Assembly: GCF_016595675.1 (NCBI RefSeq)
Contig: NZ_JAENJH010000006.1
Location: 310,001-374,000, forward strand
DNA: 64,000 bases
Direction of reading: 5' to 3'
Source: Prauserella cavernicola
Lineage (GTDB): Bacteria; Actinomycetota; Actinomycetes; Mycobacteriales; Pseudonocardiaceae
Shown in pieces: positions 23,791 through 32,741 of this stretch. Numbering within the stretch: position 1 is the first letter of the stretch; every line of letters starts with the position of its first letter. The translations under genes were made by a program, and so were the position numbers. The notes under the pieces were generated by a model. That model was not told the origin of the DNA. It saw only the letters and a list, made by a program, of their open reading frames with translations, and searched no databases.

Positions 23791-23842
23791 GCCGGGCGGG
23801 TCCCGCTGGCAGGCAGGCCGGTGTGGAGCAGCCGTCGCGTGC

Positions 23843-24547
23843 TCAGTGAGCGGCGACGGTGATCGCCTGGGCCGCCTCGTGGATGAGTGCGGTGACCGCA
23901 TCGGGGCGGGAGACGTAGATGGAGTGGCTGCCGGTCACCTCACTGACCGTGGAGCCCGCCCGTTCTGCCATGGCCTGCTGCGCCGGAGGCGGGATCATGT
24001 GGTCGTCCGTGGCCATCAGGTACCAGCTGGGCTTGGAGCGCCAGGCCGGTTCCGTGATCACGCCGGCGAGGGCGTCCACTCCCCAGGGGACCTGCGAGTC
24101 CGCCAGGAAGGCGGCCTGTTCCGGCGGGAGGTCGGCGGCGAACGCCGCGGCGAACTTCTCGCGGTCCAGCGCCAGGAATCCGTCCCGGGGCGGCAGGATC
24201 GGCGGCACCGGCGCACCGGGCGGCGGGTCGGCGATGAGGGTGTTGACCGACTCGCCCCGGTCGGGGACGAACGCCGTCACGTAGACCAGCGCGGCAACTC
24301 GCTCGTCGGTGCCCGCCTCGGTGATCACCGCGCCGCCGTACGAGTGCCCGACGAGCACGACCGGACCGTCCAGCCGGTCCAGCACCCAGCGGACCGCGGC
24401 CACGTCCCCCGTCAGCGACGACGTCGGGTTCTGCACCACCCGGACCTGATGGCCTTCCCGGGCCAGCAGGTCGTACACCGCCCGCCACCCCGAGCCGTCG
24501 ACGAATCCGCCGTGCACGAGCACCACGGTCGCTGGAACCGCGTTCAT
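23843..24547 (-). CDS. Alpha/beta hydrolase, salicylate-esterase-like
   Basis: This 234-residue cytoplasmic hydrolase has the oxyanion segment LVHGGFVDGSGW, the nucleophile serine in VGHSYGG, an acid around MATDDHMIP and the histidine in TGSHSIYVS. It resembles the small esterase/hydroxynitrile-lyase-type group often annotated as alpha/beta hydrolase. The substrate is unknown. The ATG at 24547 gives the normal family start. It is convergent with the azoreductase gene; no operon partner is visible. Confidence 0.9.
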   Translation of the reverse strand: MNAVPATVVLVHGGFVDGSGWRAVYDLLAREGHQVRVVQNPTSSLTGDVAAVRWVLDRLDGPVVLVGHSYGGAVITEAGTDERVAALVYVTAFVPDRGESVNTLIADPPPGAPVPPILPPRDGFLALDREKFAAAFAADLPPEQAAFLADSQVPWGVDALAGVITEPAWRSKPSWYLMATDDHMIPPPAQQAMAERAGSTVSEVTGSHSIYVSRPDAVTALIHEAAQAITVAAH

Positions 24548-24834
24548 GGTGACCCCTCCCGGCCGGACAACAGACCTCGGCAGACCTGGTTCACGCCGGG
24601 GGCCGGAGCCCGCTGCGCTCCGTCCCCGGCGCGGTCAGCGCCACGCCGCTTCAGAGTCCGCCGCCACCACGGACGCGACAACGGCCGAAAGACCCCACTT
24701 GTCGCCGGAACGGCTCCTGGTGAGGTGGACGAGCCGTTCCGGAACCTGTTCCGAGTGCGCGCTGTTTCTCGCACCGGGGCTCGGTCGGCCGGAAGTGATC
24801 TGCGCGCTCGCGCGTCCATCGAGATGATGTCGGC
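24548..24834. other. Intergenic region, divergent promoters
   Basis: This 287-bp gap lies between the divergent hydrolase and acetyltransferase genes. Short frames in it lack coding character. I see no clear palindrome, RNA or repeat; it presumably holds two promoters. Confidence 0.5.
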
Positions 24835-25389
24835 ATGGGCGAGCAGAAGAACCGGATGCTGCGCAACGAGTGGTACCTCGACGAGCCGGAGCTGGCCGAG
24901 GACCGGCGCCGGTGCTGGCGGCTGCTGGATGAGTTCAACGCCACCGGCGCCGACGACGACGCACCGCGCCGCGCGGTGCTCACCGAACTGCTGGGCGAGA
25001 TCGGCCCCGGAGCGGTGATCCTGCCCCGGTTCCTGTGCAGCTACGGCTCGAACATCCGGCTGGGAGCGAGCGTGTTCGTCAACCATGACGGGCTGCTGAT
25101 GGACGACGCCACGATCACCATCGGCGACGACGTCCGCATCGGACCTCGAACCCAATTGCTCACCGCTCTGCATCCCATCGAGGACCACGACCGCCGCAGA
25201 CAGGGCTGGGAACGCCCGCTACCCATCACCATCGGTGCCAACACGTGGCTCGCCGCGGGTGTTCTCGTCTGCCCTGGTGTGACCATCGGGCAGAACTCGG
25301 TGATCGGCGCGGGCAGCGTCGTGATCCGGGACGTCCCCGAGCACACATTCGCGGCCGGAAACCCGGCGCGGGTCATCCGGAAACTCTGA
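24835..25389 (+). CDS. Maltose/galactoside O-acetyltransferase-like left-handed beta-helix enzyme
   Basis: This 184-residue acetyltransferase has an N-terminal Mac domain (residues 1-55) and hexapeptide repeats. It includes IGDDVRIGPRTQLLTALHP with the catalytic His, and VTIGQNSVIGAGSVV near the C-terminus. It should transfer acetyl from acetyl-CoA to a sugar or similar alcohol in the cytoplasm. The length is typical for LacA/MaaA. ATG at 24835 is the natural start. No sugar genes are adjacent, so the acceptor is unknown. Confidence 0.92.
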   Translation: MGEQKNRMLRNEWYLDEPELAEDRRRCWRLLDEFNATGADDDAPRRAVLTELLGEIGPGAVILPRFLCSYGSNIRLGASVFVNHDGLLMDDATITIGDDVRIGPRTQLLTALHPIEDHDRRRQGWERPLPITIGANTWLAAGVLVCPGVTIGQNSVIGAGSVVIRDVPEHTFAAGNPARVIRKL

Positions 25390-25441
25390 CGGCCACGCGT
25401 GGAACCACCGCGCGGCGCGGAGTCCCTGACGGCGGCGAGAA

Positions 25442-25822
25442 CTAGTCCTTGTTCTGGACGCTCCATTCGACGAGCGGGTGCAGGACGCGCATCAGACTCG
25501 CGCCTCGCTCGGTGGGCCGGTACGTGATCTGGACCGGGGTCGTCGGCACCACGACCCGCTCGATCAGGCCGTGGCTCTCGAGCTCGCGGAGGCGCTGGGA
25601 CAGCAGCTGGTTCGAGATTCCGGTGACGCGTGCCCGGTAGTCGACGAACCGGCGGGCGCCCCGCATCGACGCCATGAGCACCGCGGCGGTCCACTTCCTG
25701 CCCACGATCTCGACCGAGCGCTGAAAGCTGCGGCACACGTCGTCGTCGATGTGCGCGTAGTCGATGTCGGGGCGGCGCTGGTCCGCGGCGGAGGATTCGT
25801 CGGTCGATCGAGAGCTGCCCAC
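25442..25822 (-). CDS. HxlR-family transcriptional regulator
   Basis: This 126-residue winged-helix regulator has the family cysteine in DDDVCRSFQRSVEIVG, the helix VGRKWTAAVLMASMRG and the wing VQITYRPTERGASL. It is divergent from the flavin-oxidase gene at 25942 and probably controls it. The gap contains the repeated half-site GTTGRYTT as GAGTTGGTTTAGTTGACTT (25842-25860), a possible operator. The GTG at 25822 is the only in-frame start before the domain. Confidence 0.88.
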   Translation of the reverse strand: MGSSRSTDESSAADQRRPDIDYAHIDDDVCRSFQRSVEIVGRKWTAAVLMASMRGARRFVDYRARVTGISNQLLSQRLRELESHGLIERVVVPTTPVQITYRPTERGASLMRVLHPLVEWSVQNKD

Positions 25823-25941
25823 CCGGTCATGATACCTGACCGAGTTGGTTTAGTTGACTTGCTCACCTCCCGTTTGTCGCCGGTGGTCGTTCTCGGGCAG
25901 CCTGGTGTCATGAACGCACGCACCGCTCGTCCCGACGCGCT

Positions 25942-28152
25942 GTGAACTACGGACACCGGCTGAGGTTCGGGCTGCGCCTGAGCACCGATGCCGACCACGA
26001 ACCCGATCACCTGATCAAGAGCGCGGCCCTGGCCGAGCGGTGGGGACTGGACCTGCTGGTCGTCCCGGCCGGAACCGCGGGCGCCGACCTCGAGCCGGGC
26101 ACCGTGTCGTCGTGGATCGCGGCGGCGACGGGCTCGCTCGGGCTGGTCGTGGAGTCTCCGCCGACGCCGCATCCGGCAATGCTCGCCAGGGCCGTCGCCA
26201 GTCTGGACCAGCTCACAGCGGGCCGGGTCGAACTGGCTCTGCACGCCGAAGCGGCGGATTCCGGGGAAGCACTCGGCGACACGATCGCCGTCGTCCGCGA
26301 GCTCTGGAACGTCCTCGACCGCGGCCTCGGCCGGTACACCGGCCGCCTCCACCGGCTTTCCGGCGCGCAGAAGGCCGCGCCCGCGCACGACGTGCCGATC
26401 GCCGTGCACGCCGACAGCCACGTGCTGCGGCTGGTGGGACGGCAGGCCGACGAATGGTCGACGGGCGACGTCACCGCGCTGGCGGAGGGCAACCGCGTGG
26501 TCGACGAGGCCGCGCGAGCGGCGGGGCGCGATCCCCGTGAGATCCGCAGGCGCATCACGATCCGAGGTGACGTCGGCGAGCGCGCGGGCACGTTCACCGG
26601 AACCACCGAGGACTGGGTGAGCGACCTGCTGCCACTCGTTCTCGACCACGGGGTGGGCACGGTCGTGCTCGACACCGACTCCGAGGATCTCGCGGCGCGG
26701 TTCGCGAACGATGTCGCTCCCGCGCTGCGGGCCGCCGTGGACGCGGCGCTGCCTCACGGCTGGTCGAGCACACGGGTCCGCCGTGCGGCGGCGCTCGCCA
26801 GGCGCCGCCCCGGGATCGACTACGAGGGCACTCCGGAGGGGATGGCCGAGGTCGTCGAGCCAGGCGACCTGGCCTACGCGCGCCTGCGCTCCGGGTACCT
26901 GCGCGGTGGTGCACCGGGAATCGTCCTGCGTGCCACGACGGCCGAACAGGTGGCGCAGGCGCTGGCGTACGCCCGCCGGCATCCCGGCGTGCCCCTGTCC
27001 CGCCGCAGCGCCGGGCACGGGGTTTCCGGACGCTCCACAAACGACGGCGGGATCGTCATCGACGTGTCGCTGATGAACACGATCGAGGTCCTCGACGAGA
27101 AGACGCGCCGCGTGCGCATCGGGCCGGGTGCCCGCTGGGCCGAGGTCGCGGCCGCGCTGGAACCCTACGGCTGGGCGTTGAGCTCGGGCGACTACGGCGG
27201 TGTCGGCGTCGGCGGCCTCGCGACCGCGGGCGGCATCGGATACCTCTCACGCGAGCACGGTCTGACGATCGACCACCTGCGGGCCGTGGAGATGGTGCTC
27301 GCGGACGGCTCCATCGTGCGGGCCAGCGACGTGGAGAACGCGGACCTGTTCTGGGCGGTCCGGGGTGCGGGCGCCAACTTCGGGATCGTCACCGCGTTCG
27401 AGTTCGAGGCCGACGAGGTCGGTCCGGTCGCCTTCGCCCAGCTCACCCAGGACGCGAGCGACGTCGAGCGCTACCTCGTCGAGTGGGGCCGCGTGGTCGA
27501 ACAGTCCCCGAGGGATCTCACCAGCTTCGTGATCCTGCCGCCGTCGCGGGCGGGGCGACCGGCGGTGGCGCTGAGCCACACCATGGTCCACGCCGCCGAC
27601 CGCGAGACCGTGCTCGCGCGGCTGGAGCCGCTGGCCGCGATCTCCCCGATGTACGCCCAGGACGTCGCCATCTCGTCCTACGCGGCCGTCATGAACAACG
27701 CGAGCGACGACGCGCCGGTATCGCGCGGCGAGCCGGTCTCGCGCAGTGGCCTGTTGCGGCACGTGACCCCGGAGTTCGCCGCGGCCTCGGCCCGTGTGCT
27801 CCGCAGCGGCGCGATCGGCTGGTTCCAGCTCCGCGCGGTCGGCGGGGCCGTCGCCGACGTTCCCGCGGACGCCACCGCCTACGCCCACCGCGACGCGAAC
27901 TTCTCGCTCGTGGTGATGGGCGGTGACGACGAGGTGGTGGACGCGGCCTGGGAGCTGCTGCGTCCCTTCCTCGACGGCCTCTACCTCAGCTTCGAGTCCA
28001 GTCTCCGGCCCGAACGCCTCGCCGAGGCCTTTCCACCGGCGACTCTCTCGCGGCTGCGTCGGCTCAAGTCCACGTACGACCCGGAGGGAGTGTTCGACGA
28101 CAACTTCGCACTCACTCCCGCCACGAACGATCCCGGAGGAAGCGACCAATGA
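25942..28152 (+). CDS. Fusion of luciferase-like flavin monooxygenase and BBE-type FAD oxidase
   Basis: This 736-residue protein joins two flavin domains. Residues 1-265 resemble luciferase-like (F420/FMN) monooxygenases, with LDQLTAGRVELAL and VGRQADEWSTG. Residues 285-730 form an FAD-linked oxidase of the berberine-bridge type, with RRSAGHGVSGRSTNDGG (FAD site), GVGVGGLATAGGIGYLSREHG and a C-terminal BBE-like YDPEGVFDDNFAL. GTG at 25942 overlaps the stop of an 11-codon upstream frame. The next gene is a free-standing luciferase-like enzyme overlapping by four bases. Together they may hydroxylate and oxidise one substrate; its identity is unknown. Control by the divergent HxlR gene is likely. 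Confidence 0.85.
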   Translation: MNYGHRLRFGLRLSTDADHEPDHLIKSAALAERWGLDLLVVPAGTAGADLEPGTVSSWIAAATGSLGLVVESPPTPHPAMLARAVASLDQLTAGRVELALHAEAADSGEALGDTIAVVRELWNVLDRGLGRYTGRLHRLSGAQKAAPAHDVPIAVHADSHVLRLVGRQADEWSTGDVTALAEGNRVVDEAARAAGRDPREIRRRITIRGDVGERAGTFTGTTEDWVSDLLPLVLDHGVGTVVLDTDSEDLAARFANDVAPALRAAVDAALPHGWSSTRVRRAAALARRRPGIDYEGTPEGMAEVVEPGDLAYARLRSGYLRGGAPGIVLRATTAEQVAQALAYARRHPGVPLSRRSAGHGVSGRSTNDGGIVIDVSLMNTIEVLDEKTRRVRIGPGARWAEVAAALEPYGWALSSGDYGGVGVGGLATAGGIGYLSREHGLTIDHLRAVEMVLADGSIVRASDVENADLFWAVRGAGANFGIVTAFEFEADEVGPVAFAQLTQDASDVERYLVEWGRVVEQSPRDLTSFVILPPSRAGRPAVALSHTMVHAADRETVLARLEPLAAISPMYAQDVAISSYAAVMNNASDDAPVSRGEPVSRSGLLRHVTPEFAAASARVLRSGAIGWFQLRAVGGAVADVPADATAYAHRDANFSLVVMGGDDEVVDAAWELLRPFLDGLYLSFESSLRPERLAEAFPPATLSRLRRLKSTYDPEGVFDDNFALTPATNDPGGSDQ

Positions 28153-29048
28153 CCGACTACGGCCACGACCTGTGGTTCGGCAGCTTCGTCACGCCCGCCG
28201 CCCGCCCGCCTCAGGCGCCGGTCGAGCTGGCACTGGCGTCGGAGCGGGCCGGGCTCGATCTCGTCAGCTTCCAGGACCACCCCTACCAGTCGGCGTTCCA
28301 GGACACCTGGACGCTGATGTCGTACGTCGCGGCGCGCACCGAGCGGATCCGGATCAGCGGCAACGTACTGAGTCTTCCGTTGCGTTCGCCTGCCGTGCTG
28401 GCCCGCGCCGCCGCGAGCCTCGACCGGCTCACCGGAGGGCGGGTCGACCTGGGCATCGGCGCGGGCGCGTTCTGGGACGGCATCGCCGCGATGGGAGGTC
28501 GCAGGCTCACTCCGGGCCAGGCCGTGCAGGCCTTGGAGGAGGCCGTCCAGGTGATCCGTGGACTGTGGGCCACCGACGAGCCGGGCCCGCTCAAGGTCGA
28601 CGGCGAGTACTACTCCGTGACCGGCGCCAAGCGCGGGCCCGCGCCCGCCCACCGGATCCCGATCCACATCGGCGCCTACAAGCCGCGCATGCTCCGGCTG
28701 ACCGGGCGGATCGCCGACGGTTGGCTGCCGTCACTGGGATATCTGCCCGACGGTCCCGCATCGCTCGACGCCATGAACGAGCAGATCGACGAGGCCGCCT
28801 CGGCCGCGGGCCGCGAGCCCGCCGCGGTCAGCCGCCTGCTCAACCTGAGCGGCCGATTCACGACCGGCGGTGGCGGGCTGTTGCAGGGAACCCCCGGCGA
28901 CTGGGCGGAGCAGCTCGCCGACCTCGCACTGCAGTACGGCGTGTCCGGGTTCATCCTCGCCTCGGACGAGCCCGCCGAACTGGACCTCTTCGGACACGAG
29001 GTCGCGCCGCGAACCCGCGAGCTCGTCCAGTCCGAACGCACGGCGTGA
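28149..29048 (+). CDS. LLM-class flavin-dependent oxidoreductase
   Basis: This 299-residue TIM-barrel enzyme is related to luciferase and F420-dependent reductases. It has SFQDHPYQSAFQDTWTLMSY near residue 40, LDRLTGGRVDLGIGAGAFWD near residue 95 and ITGRIADGWLPSLGY-type substrate-side motifs. It overlaps the preceding fusion gene at an ATGA junction. The N-terminus YGHDLWFGSF echoes YGHRLRFGLR of the fusion, so the two luciferase-like domains may have arisen by duplication. FMN or F420 use cannot be decided from sequence alone. Confidence 0.9.
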   Translation: MTDYGHDLWFGSFVTPAARPPQAPVELALASERAGLDLVSFQDHPYQSAFQDTWTLMSYVAARTERIRISGNVLSLPLRSPAVLARAAASLDRLTGGRVDLGIGAGAFWDGIAAMGGRRLTPGQAVQALEEAVQVIRGLWATDEPGPLKVDGEYYSVTGAKRGPAPAHRIPIHIGAYKPRMLRLTGRIADGWLPSLGYLPDGPASLDAMNEQIDEAASAAGREPAAVSRLLNLSGRFTTGGGGLLQGTPGDWAEQLADLALQYGVSGFILASDEPAELDLFGHEVAPRTRELVQSERTA

Positions 29049-29063
29049 CGCTGTTCGGTGGTA

Positions 29064-29095
29064 CGAGCGGGACCCCGGATCCGAGGTCCCGCTCG
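29064..29095. terminator. Hairpin between convergent LLM and Nramp-like genes
   Basis: An 11-bp perfect stem pairs 29064-29074 with 29085-29095. It lies between the LLM stop and the opposite Nramp-like stop and lacks a T tract. It fits a bidirectional terminator. Confidence 0.65.
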
Positions 29096-29110
29096 CGACT
29101 GTGTTCGTGG

Positions 29111-30433
29111 TCAGAAGATCCCCACGATCGCCTGGTATGACGCCCAGACGCCGATGCCGCCGACGACGATCAGTGCCGCGGTCATCCACCACCGGTTGAC
29201 GTGCTGGCGCAGCACGAACTTGCTGCTCGTGGTCAGCACGATGATCGCGATGATGATGATCGGTCCCGCGATCGCGGCCAGCGCGTTGACCAGGATGGTG
29301 AGCTCCACGAACGACGGCATCACCGGCAACGAGAAGATCAGGGGCAGCACCAGGAGGAAGCCTCCCTGCAGCCACCGGAAGGACGCTTTCTTCTCGAAGT
29401 CCTCGCCGGCCACCTGGGAAGCGGCGTCACCGGCTGGCCTGAAGGTGTTGACCACGCCGTCCATCAGGAGCTTCGTCTGTCCGTAGGAGTACGCCGGAAA
29501 CGTGGTGAAGGTGATGAAGAACAGCCCCAGCCAGAACAGGATCTCTCCGGCCAGCCCGATCGTGCTGCCCAGCAGTCCCGCGAGGGCGTTCGCGTCGTCG
29601 ATCGCGCTGCCGGCGACACTCGTCTCCGCCGCCGTCACCCAGATCGCGAGGTTGATGACCAGGATCACCAGCATGCCGACGGCGAGGTCGATCAACTGGA
29701 TCTTGCGGTGTTTCGGTGTCAGCCAACCCTTGTCCTGCAGGAAGTAGTTGTACATCAGGTTGGTCGTCGACCCGCCGACGCCGCCGATCAGTGCGGCCAC
29801 GATGACGAGGCTCTCGAAGCCTCCCGTGCTCTCGGGAACCTGGAACGTCAGCCCCTGCACGAACTCCGCCGGGTCGAACCCCTGGATCAGCACGACAGCA
29901 CCGAAACTGCCGAGCAGGATCACGGCGGCGGCGCGGGCGACGAACTCGAACGTCGCATACTGCCTGCGCGTGAACAACAGGAGCAGCGTGACGGCGACAA
30001 GCGCGGCCGCGGAGTAGAAGACACCCCATTCGGAGTCTCCCGGCCGCCCGATCAGGTTGTAGAAGGCGGTACCCGCGCCCTTGATGATGTAGGTCGCATA
30101 GCCGAATCCGAGGGCGAACGCGCACAGCCCGATGATGAACGGAAGCGGGCGCCAGATCCTGGCGAAGCCCTCCATGATGGAGTTGCTCGAGTTGTTGTTG
30201 CACAGGACGTACTTGGCGATCGCCGCGACGAACACGTAGCGCGCGAGCAGTGACAGAACCAGTGCCCACATCAGCGCGTAGCCGTAGTCCGCACCGGACA
30301 CCGACGACGCGATGAGGTCACCGGCGCTCATCCACGCCAGTGCCATCACGATGCCGGGTCCCAGGGCGCGCAGATGGCCCCGCGCGCCTTGGGGGACGGG
30401 CGCTACGCCAGCTCGAGTTTCAGGGGCTGTCAC
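29111..30433 (-). CDS. Nramp-fold transporter lacking canonical metal ligands
   Basis: This 440-residue membrane protein has about 11 helices and Nramp-family spacing. The TM1 motif DPGN is replaced by SAGD (residues 36-39), and the TM6 MPHN motif is replaced by STTN in GGSTTNLMYNY (residues 221-230). A canonical Mn/Fe site is therefore missing. Nramp-related Mg or non-metal transporters show such changes. The GTG at 30433 starts the usual N-terminus. It lies 62 bp downstream of a GntR gene on the same strand and is divergent from an FAD oxidoreductase, so an organic substrate is possible. Transport function itself is not proven. Confidence 0.8.
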   Translation of the reverse strand: MTAPETRAGVAPVPQGARGHLRALGPGIVMALAWMSAGDLIASSVSGADYGYALMWALVLSLLARYVFVAAIAKYVLCNNNSSNSIMEGFARIWRPLPFIIGLCAFALGFGYATYIIKGAGTAFYNLIGRPGDSEWGVFYSAAALVAVTLLLLFTRRQYATFEFVARAAAVILLGSFGAVVLIQGFDPAEFVQGLTFQVPESTGGFESLVIVAALIGGVGGSTTNLMYNYFLQDKGWLTPKHRKIQLIDLAVGMLVILVINLAIWVTAAETSVAGSAIDDANALAGLLGSTIGLAGEILFWLGLFFITFTTFPAYSYGQTKLLMDGVVNTFRPAGDAASQVAGEDFEKKASFRWLQGGFLLVLPLIFSLPVMPSFVELTILVNALAAIAGPIIIIAIIVLTTSSKFVLRQHVNRWWMTAALIVVGGIGVWASYQAIVGIF

Positions 30434-30495
30434 GGTGGATCACTACTCCTCGTTGAGTGTGTTCGTTCGATTCCCGCGGGCTGGCTCGGAAGGTG

Positions 30496-31194
30496 TCAGA
30501 TCGTGTCGTCCGAGTTCGGGGGCGGAACGTCGCCTGCCAGCCGGGATCGGAGGAAGCCGGCCCAGGTCGACACGTGCTTGCGCATGGTGTCCTCGGCGAG
30601 GTCGGCGTCGCCGCGGCTGATGGCCGTCGCGATGGCCAGGTGTTCTTCGGCGGCGCGTCGCGACCAGGCGGGTGACGCGTGCCCGTAGGCGAGCCGGCGG
30701 CACAGCCGCACGCGGTCGTGGATCGTCGCGAGCAGTTCGATCACCGTGGCGTTGCGGCTTCCCCGGGCGATGGCGTCGTGGAAGTCGTTGCCGAGCTCGG
30801 ATGCCTCCGTGGGACTCATGTCGATCGATCCGTCGACCAACCCTTCGAACTGCACCATGAACGGGGCCAGGAAGTCCTCGTCGACGCGCTCGGCGGCCAG
30901 CCGTGCCGCCATTCCCTCCAGTGCTTCGCGCGCCTGGTAGAGGCTGTGCATGTTCTCCGCGCTGAACTCGCGTACGTGCGCGCCTCGCTGCGCGATGATC
31001 GACACGAGCCCGTCGCGTTCGAGCTGACGGAGCGCCTCGCGAACCGGAACCCGGCTCACCGCCAGCTCGTCGGCCACCACGCGCTCGGGAATGGGGTCGC
31101 CAGGTTGGTAGTGGCCGCTCAGGATCCGGGTGCGCAGTTCCTGGCGGATCGCCTCGTACTTACGCGCGCTGCCGTCGCGCTCTCCGGTGGTCAT
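30496..31194 (-). CDS. GntR-family regulator (FadR/FCD type)
   Basis: This 232-residue protein has an N-terminal winged helix (residues 15-80, with VADELAVSRVPVREALRQLE) and an all-helical FCD effector domain with metal-site His residues around NDFHDAIARG and EEHLAI. It is divergent from the FAD oxidoreductase gene and upstream of the Nramp-like gene. GGAGGG four bases before the ATG at 31194 fixes the start, shortening the longest frame by 35 codons. Two TGGTATACC palindromes in the gap are its probable operators. The inducer may be a carboxylic acid, as for many FCD proteins. Confidence 0.93.
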   Translation of the reverse strand: MTTGERDGSARKYEAIRQELRTRILSGHYQPGDPIPERVVADELAVSRVPVREALRQLERDGLVSIIAQRGAHVREFSAENMHSLYQAREALEGMAARLAAERVDEDFLAPFMVQFEGLVDGSIDMSPTEASELGNDFHDAIARGSRNATVIELLATIHDRVRLCRRLAYGHASPAWSRRAAEEHLAIATAISRGDADLAEDTMRKHVSTWAGFLRSRLAGDVPPPNSDDTI

Positions 31195-31212
31195 CGGGCC
31201 CTCCGCCAAGGG

Positions 31213-31242
31213 TGGTATACCAACATCGTCGTATGGTATACC
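31213..31242. promoter_or_regulatory. Two GntR operators TGGTATACC
   Basis: TGGTATACCA at 31213-31222 is a perfect palindrome and TGGTATACC recurs at 31234-31242. The copies are 21 bp apart (two helical turns) and lie between the divergent GntR and FAD-oxidoreductase genes. Confidence 0.8.
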
Positions 31243-31352
31243 GGTAGCCGGGTGAGTCAACCCTTGTACGACGTCGGCTCTGCACGTCGATCCACGCACG
31301 CATCGTCGGCGCTGATCAGGAACCCGTAAGCCAGCTGCGGAAGTGAGGAACC

Positions 31353-32696
31353 ATGGAACATCTTGGTGACTACGACACCATCGTCGTGGGGGCAGGCGTG
31401 ACCGGAATCGTCGCTTCCGTCGCCGCGGCCCGCGCCGGAGCCACCGTGCTGCTGGTGGAGAGCAGCGGCATCCTGGGCGGGCTCATCACCGGTGGCCGTC
31501 TCACCAAGCCGACCGGCATCGTCCAGCCTGGTGTATACCTCGAACTCATCGAACGTGCCGCCGCCTACGGTGGTGCCGACCCGAACGTCCAGGAATCGCA
31601 CTGGGGCGGCTACAGCGGGGTCTTCGACACCGAGGTGATGCAGCGCGTCATCATCGAGACCATCGAGGAGGCCGGGGTCGAGGTCCTGCTCTTCGCCCAT
31701 GTCACCGGTGCGCTTCGCGAGGGCGACCGGGTGCGCGGGGTCGAGCTGCACACCAAGGCCGGTCCGCAGCTGGCCACCGCCACGACCGTGATCGACGCGA
31801 GTGGCGACGGCGATCTCGCCGCACTGGCGGGAGTGGATTTCATGTACGGGCGCCCGGGTGACGGGCACGTGCAGCCGATGACCAGCTACTTCCGGATCCT
31901 GAACGTCCGGTTCTCGGAGTTCGCCCAGGATTGCCTGGACCACCCCGACGACATCCGCGAACTGGTGATCCCCGAGGGCGCGGGCCAGGACAACGAGGAC
32001 TACGTCCTGAAGTTCTACATGGCCGGTTTCGAGCAGCGCATCGCGGACGCGCGTCGCGACGGGTTCGAGTGGATCATCCCCAAGACCCACCTGCACATGA
32101 AGGCCGGGCTGCTGCCCGGCGAGCTCAACGTCAACGCCACCCGGGTCCAGGGCAACGCGCTCGATCCGCGGACCCGCACCCGGGCGGCCCTCGAGGTGCG
32201 CAAGCAGGCGTACTGCGCGTTCGACTTCCTGAAGAAGTACGTCCGCGGGATGGAGTCGGCGATCTTCCTCGACGTGGCGCCCGTTCTCGGTGTCCGGGAG
32301 ACCCGCCGCATCCAGGGCGACTACGTGCTCACCGAAAGCGACGTCCGAGGCGAAGCGCGATTCGACGACGCCATCGGACTGTCGAACGCGCCGCTGGACA
32401 TCCACGAGCCGGGCGGTGAGGGCGGCGCGATGATCGGCGTCAACAGCGGTTACGGCATTCCGTATCGGACCATGCTGCCCCGGGGCGCCGAAGGTCTGCT
32501 GATCGCCGGTCGTTGCCTGTCCGTCGACTCCGGCGCGTTCGCCTCGACCCGCAACACGCCGGCGTGCGCGATCACGGCTCAGGCGGCGGGGATCGCCGCC
32601 GCCGAATGCGCGCGCCGGAAGGTCTCGCCACGGGAGTTGCCCGTCGAGGTCGTCCAGAAGGCGCTGGCCGACATCGGGGTCTCGCTCGGGAACTAG
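31353..32696 (+). CDS. FAD-dependent oxidoreductase (FAD_oxidored family)
   Basis: This 447-residue flavoprotein has the dinucleotide motif VVGAGVTGIVASVAAARAG near residue 11, the aligned GGLITGGRL, the core motif TTVIDASGDGDLAALAG and the C-terminal FAD segment GLLIAGRCLSVD. It belongs to the group that includes fumarate-reductase-like enzymes of unknown substrate. There is no signal peptide. GAGGAACC precedes the ATG at 31353. Its expression should respond to the divergent GntR protein, together with the Nramp-like transporter on the other side. The three genes look like one uptake-and-oxidation module. Confidence 0.88.
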   Translation: MEHLGDYDTIVVGAGVTGIVASVAAARAGATVLLVESSGILGGLITGGRLTKPTGIVQPGVYLELIERAAAYGGADPNVQESHWGGYSGVFDTEVMQRVIIETIEEAGVEVLLFAHVTGALREGDRVRGVELHTKAGPQLATATTVIDASGDGDLAALAGVDFMYGRPGDGHVQPMTSYFRILNVRFSEFAQDCLDHPDDIRELVIPEGAGQDNEDYVLKFYMAGFEQRIADARRDGFEWIIPKTHLHMKAGLLPGELNVNATRVQGNALDPRTRTRAALEVRKQAYCAFDFLKKYVRGMESAIFLDVAPVLGVRETRRIQGDYVLTESDVRGEARFDDAIGLSNAPLDIHEPGGEGGAMIGVNSGYGIPYRTMLPRGAEGLLIAGRCLSVDSGAFASTRNTPACAITAQAAGIAAAECARRKVSPRELPVEVVQKALADIGVSLGN

Positions 32697-32702
32697 TGCG
32701 GG

Positions 32703-32733
32703 GGTGCGCGTCGAGTCCTGCTCGGCGCGCACC
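32703..32733. terminator. Hairpin between convergent FAD-oxidoreductase and TIGR03086-like genes
   Basis: A 13-bp stem with one mismatch pairs 32703-32715 with 32721-32733 around a five-base loop, seven bases after the stop codon. There is no clear T tract. Confidence 0.55.
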
Positions 32734-32741
32734 TCGTGTTC

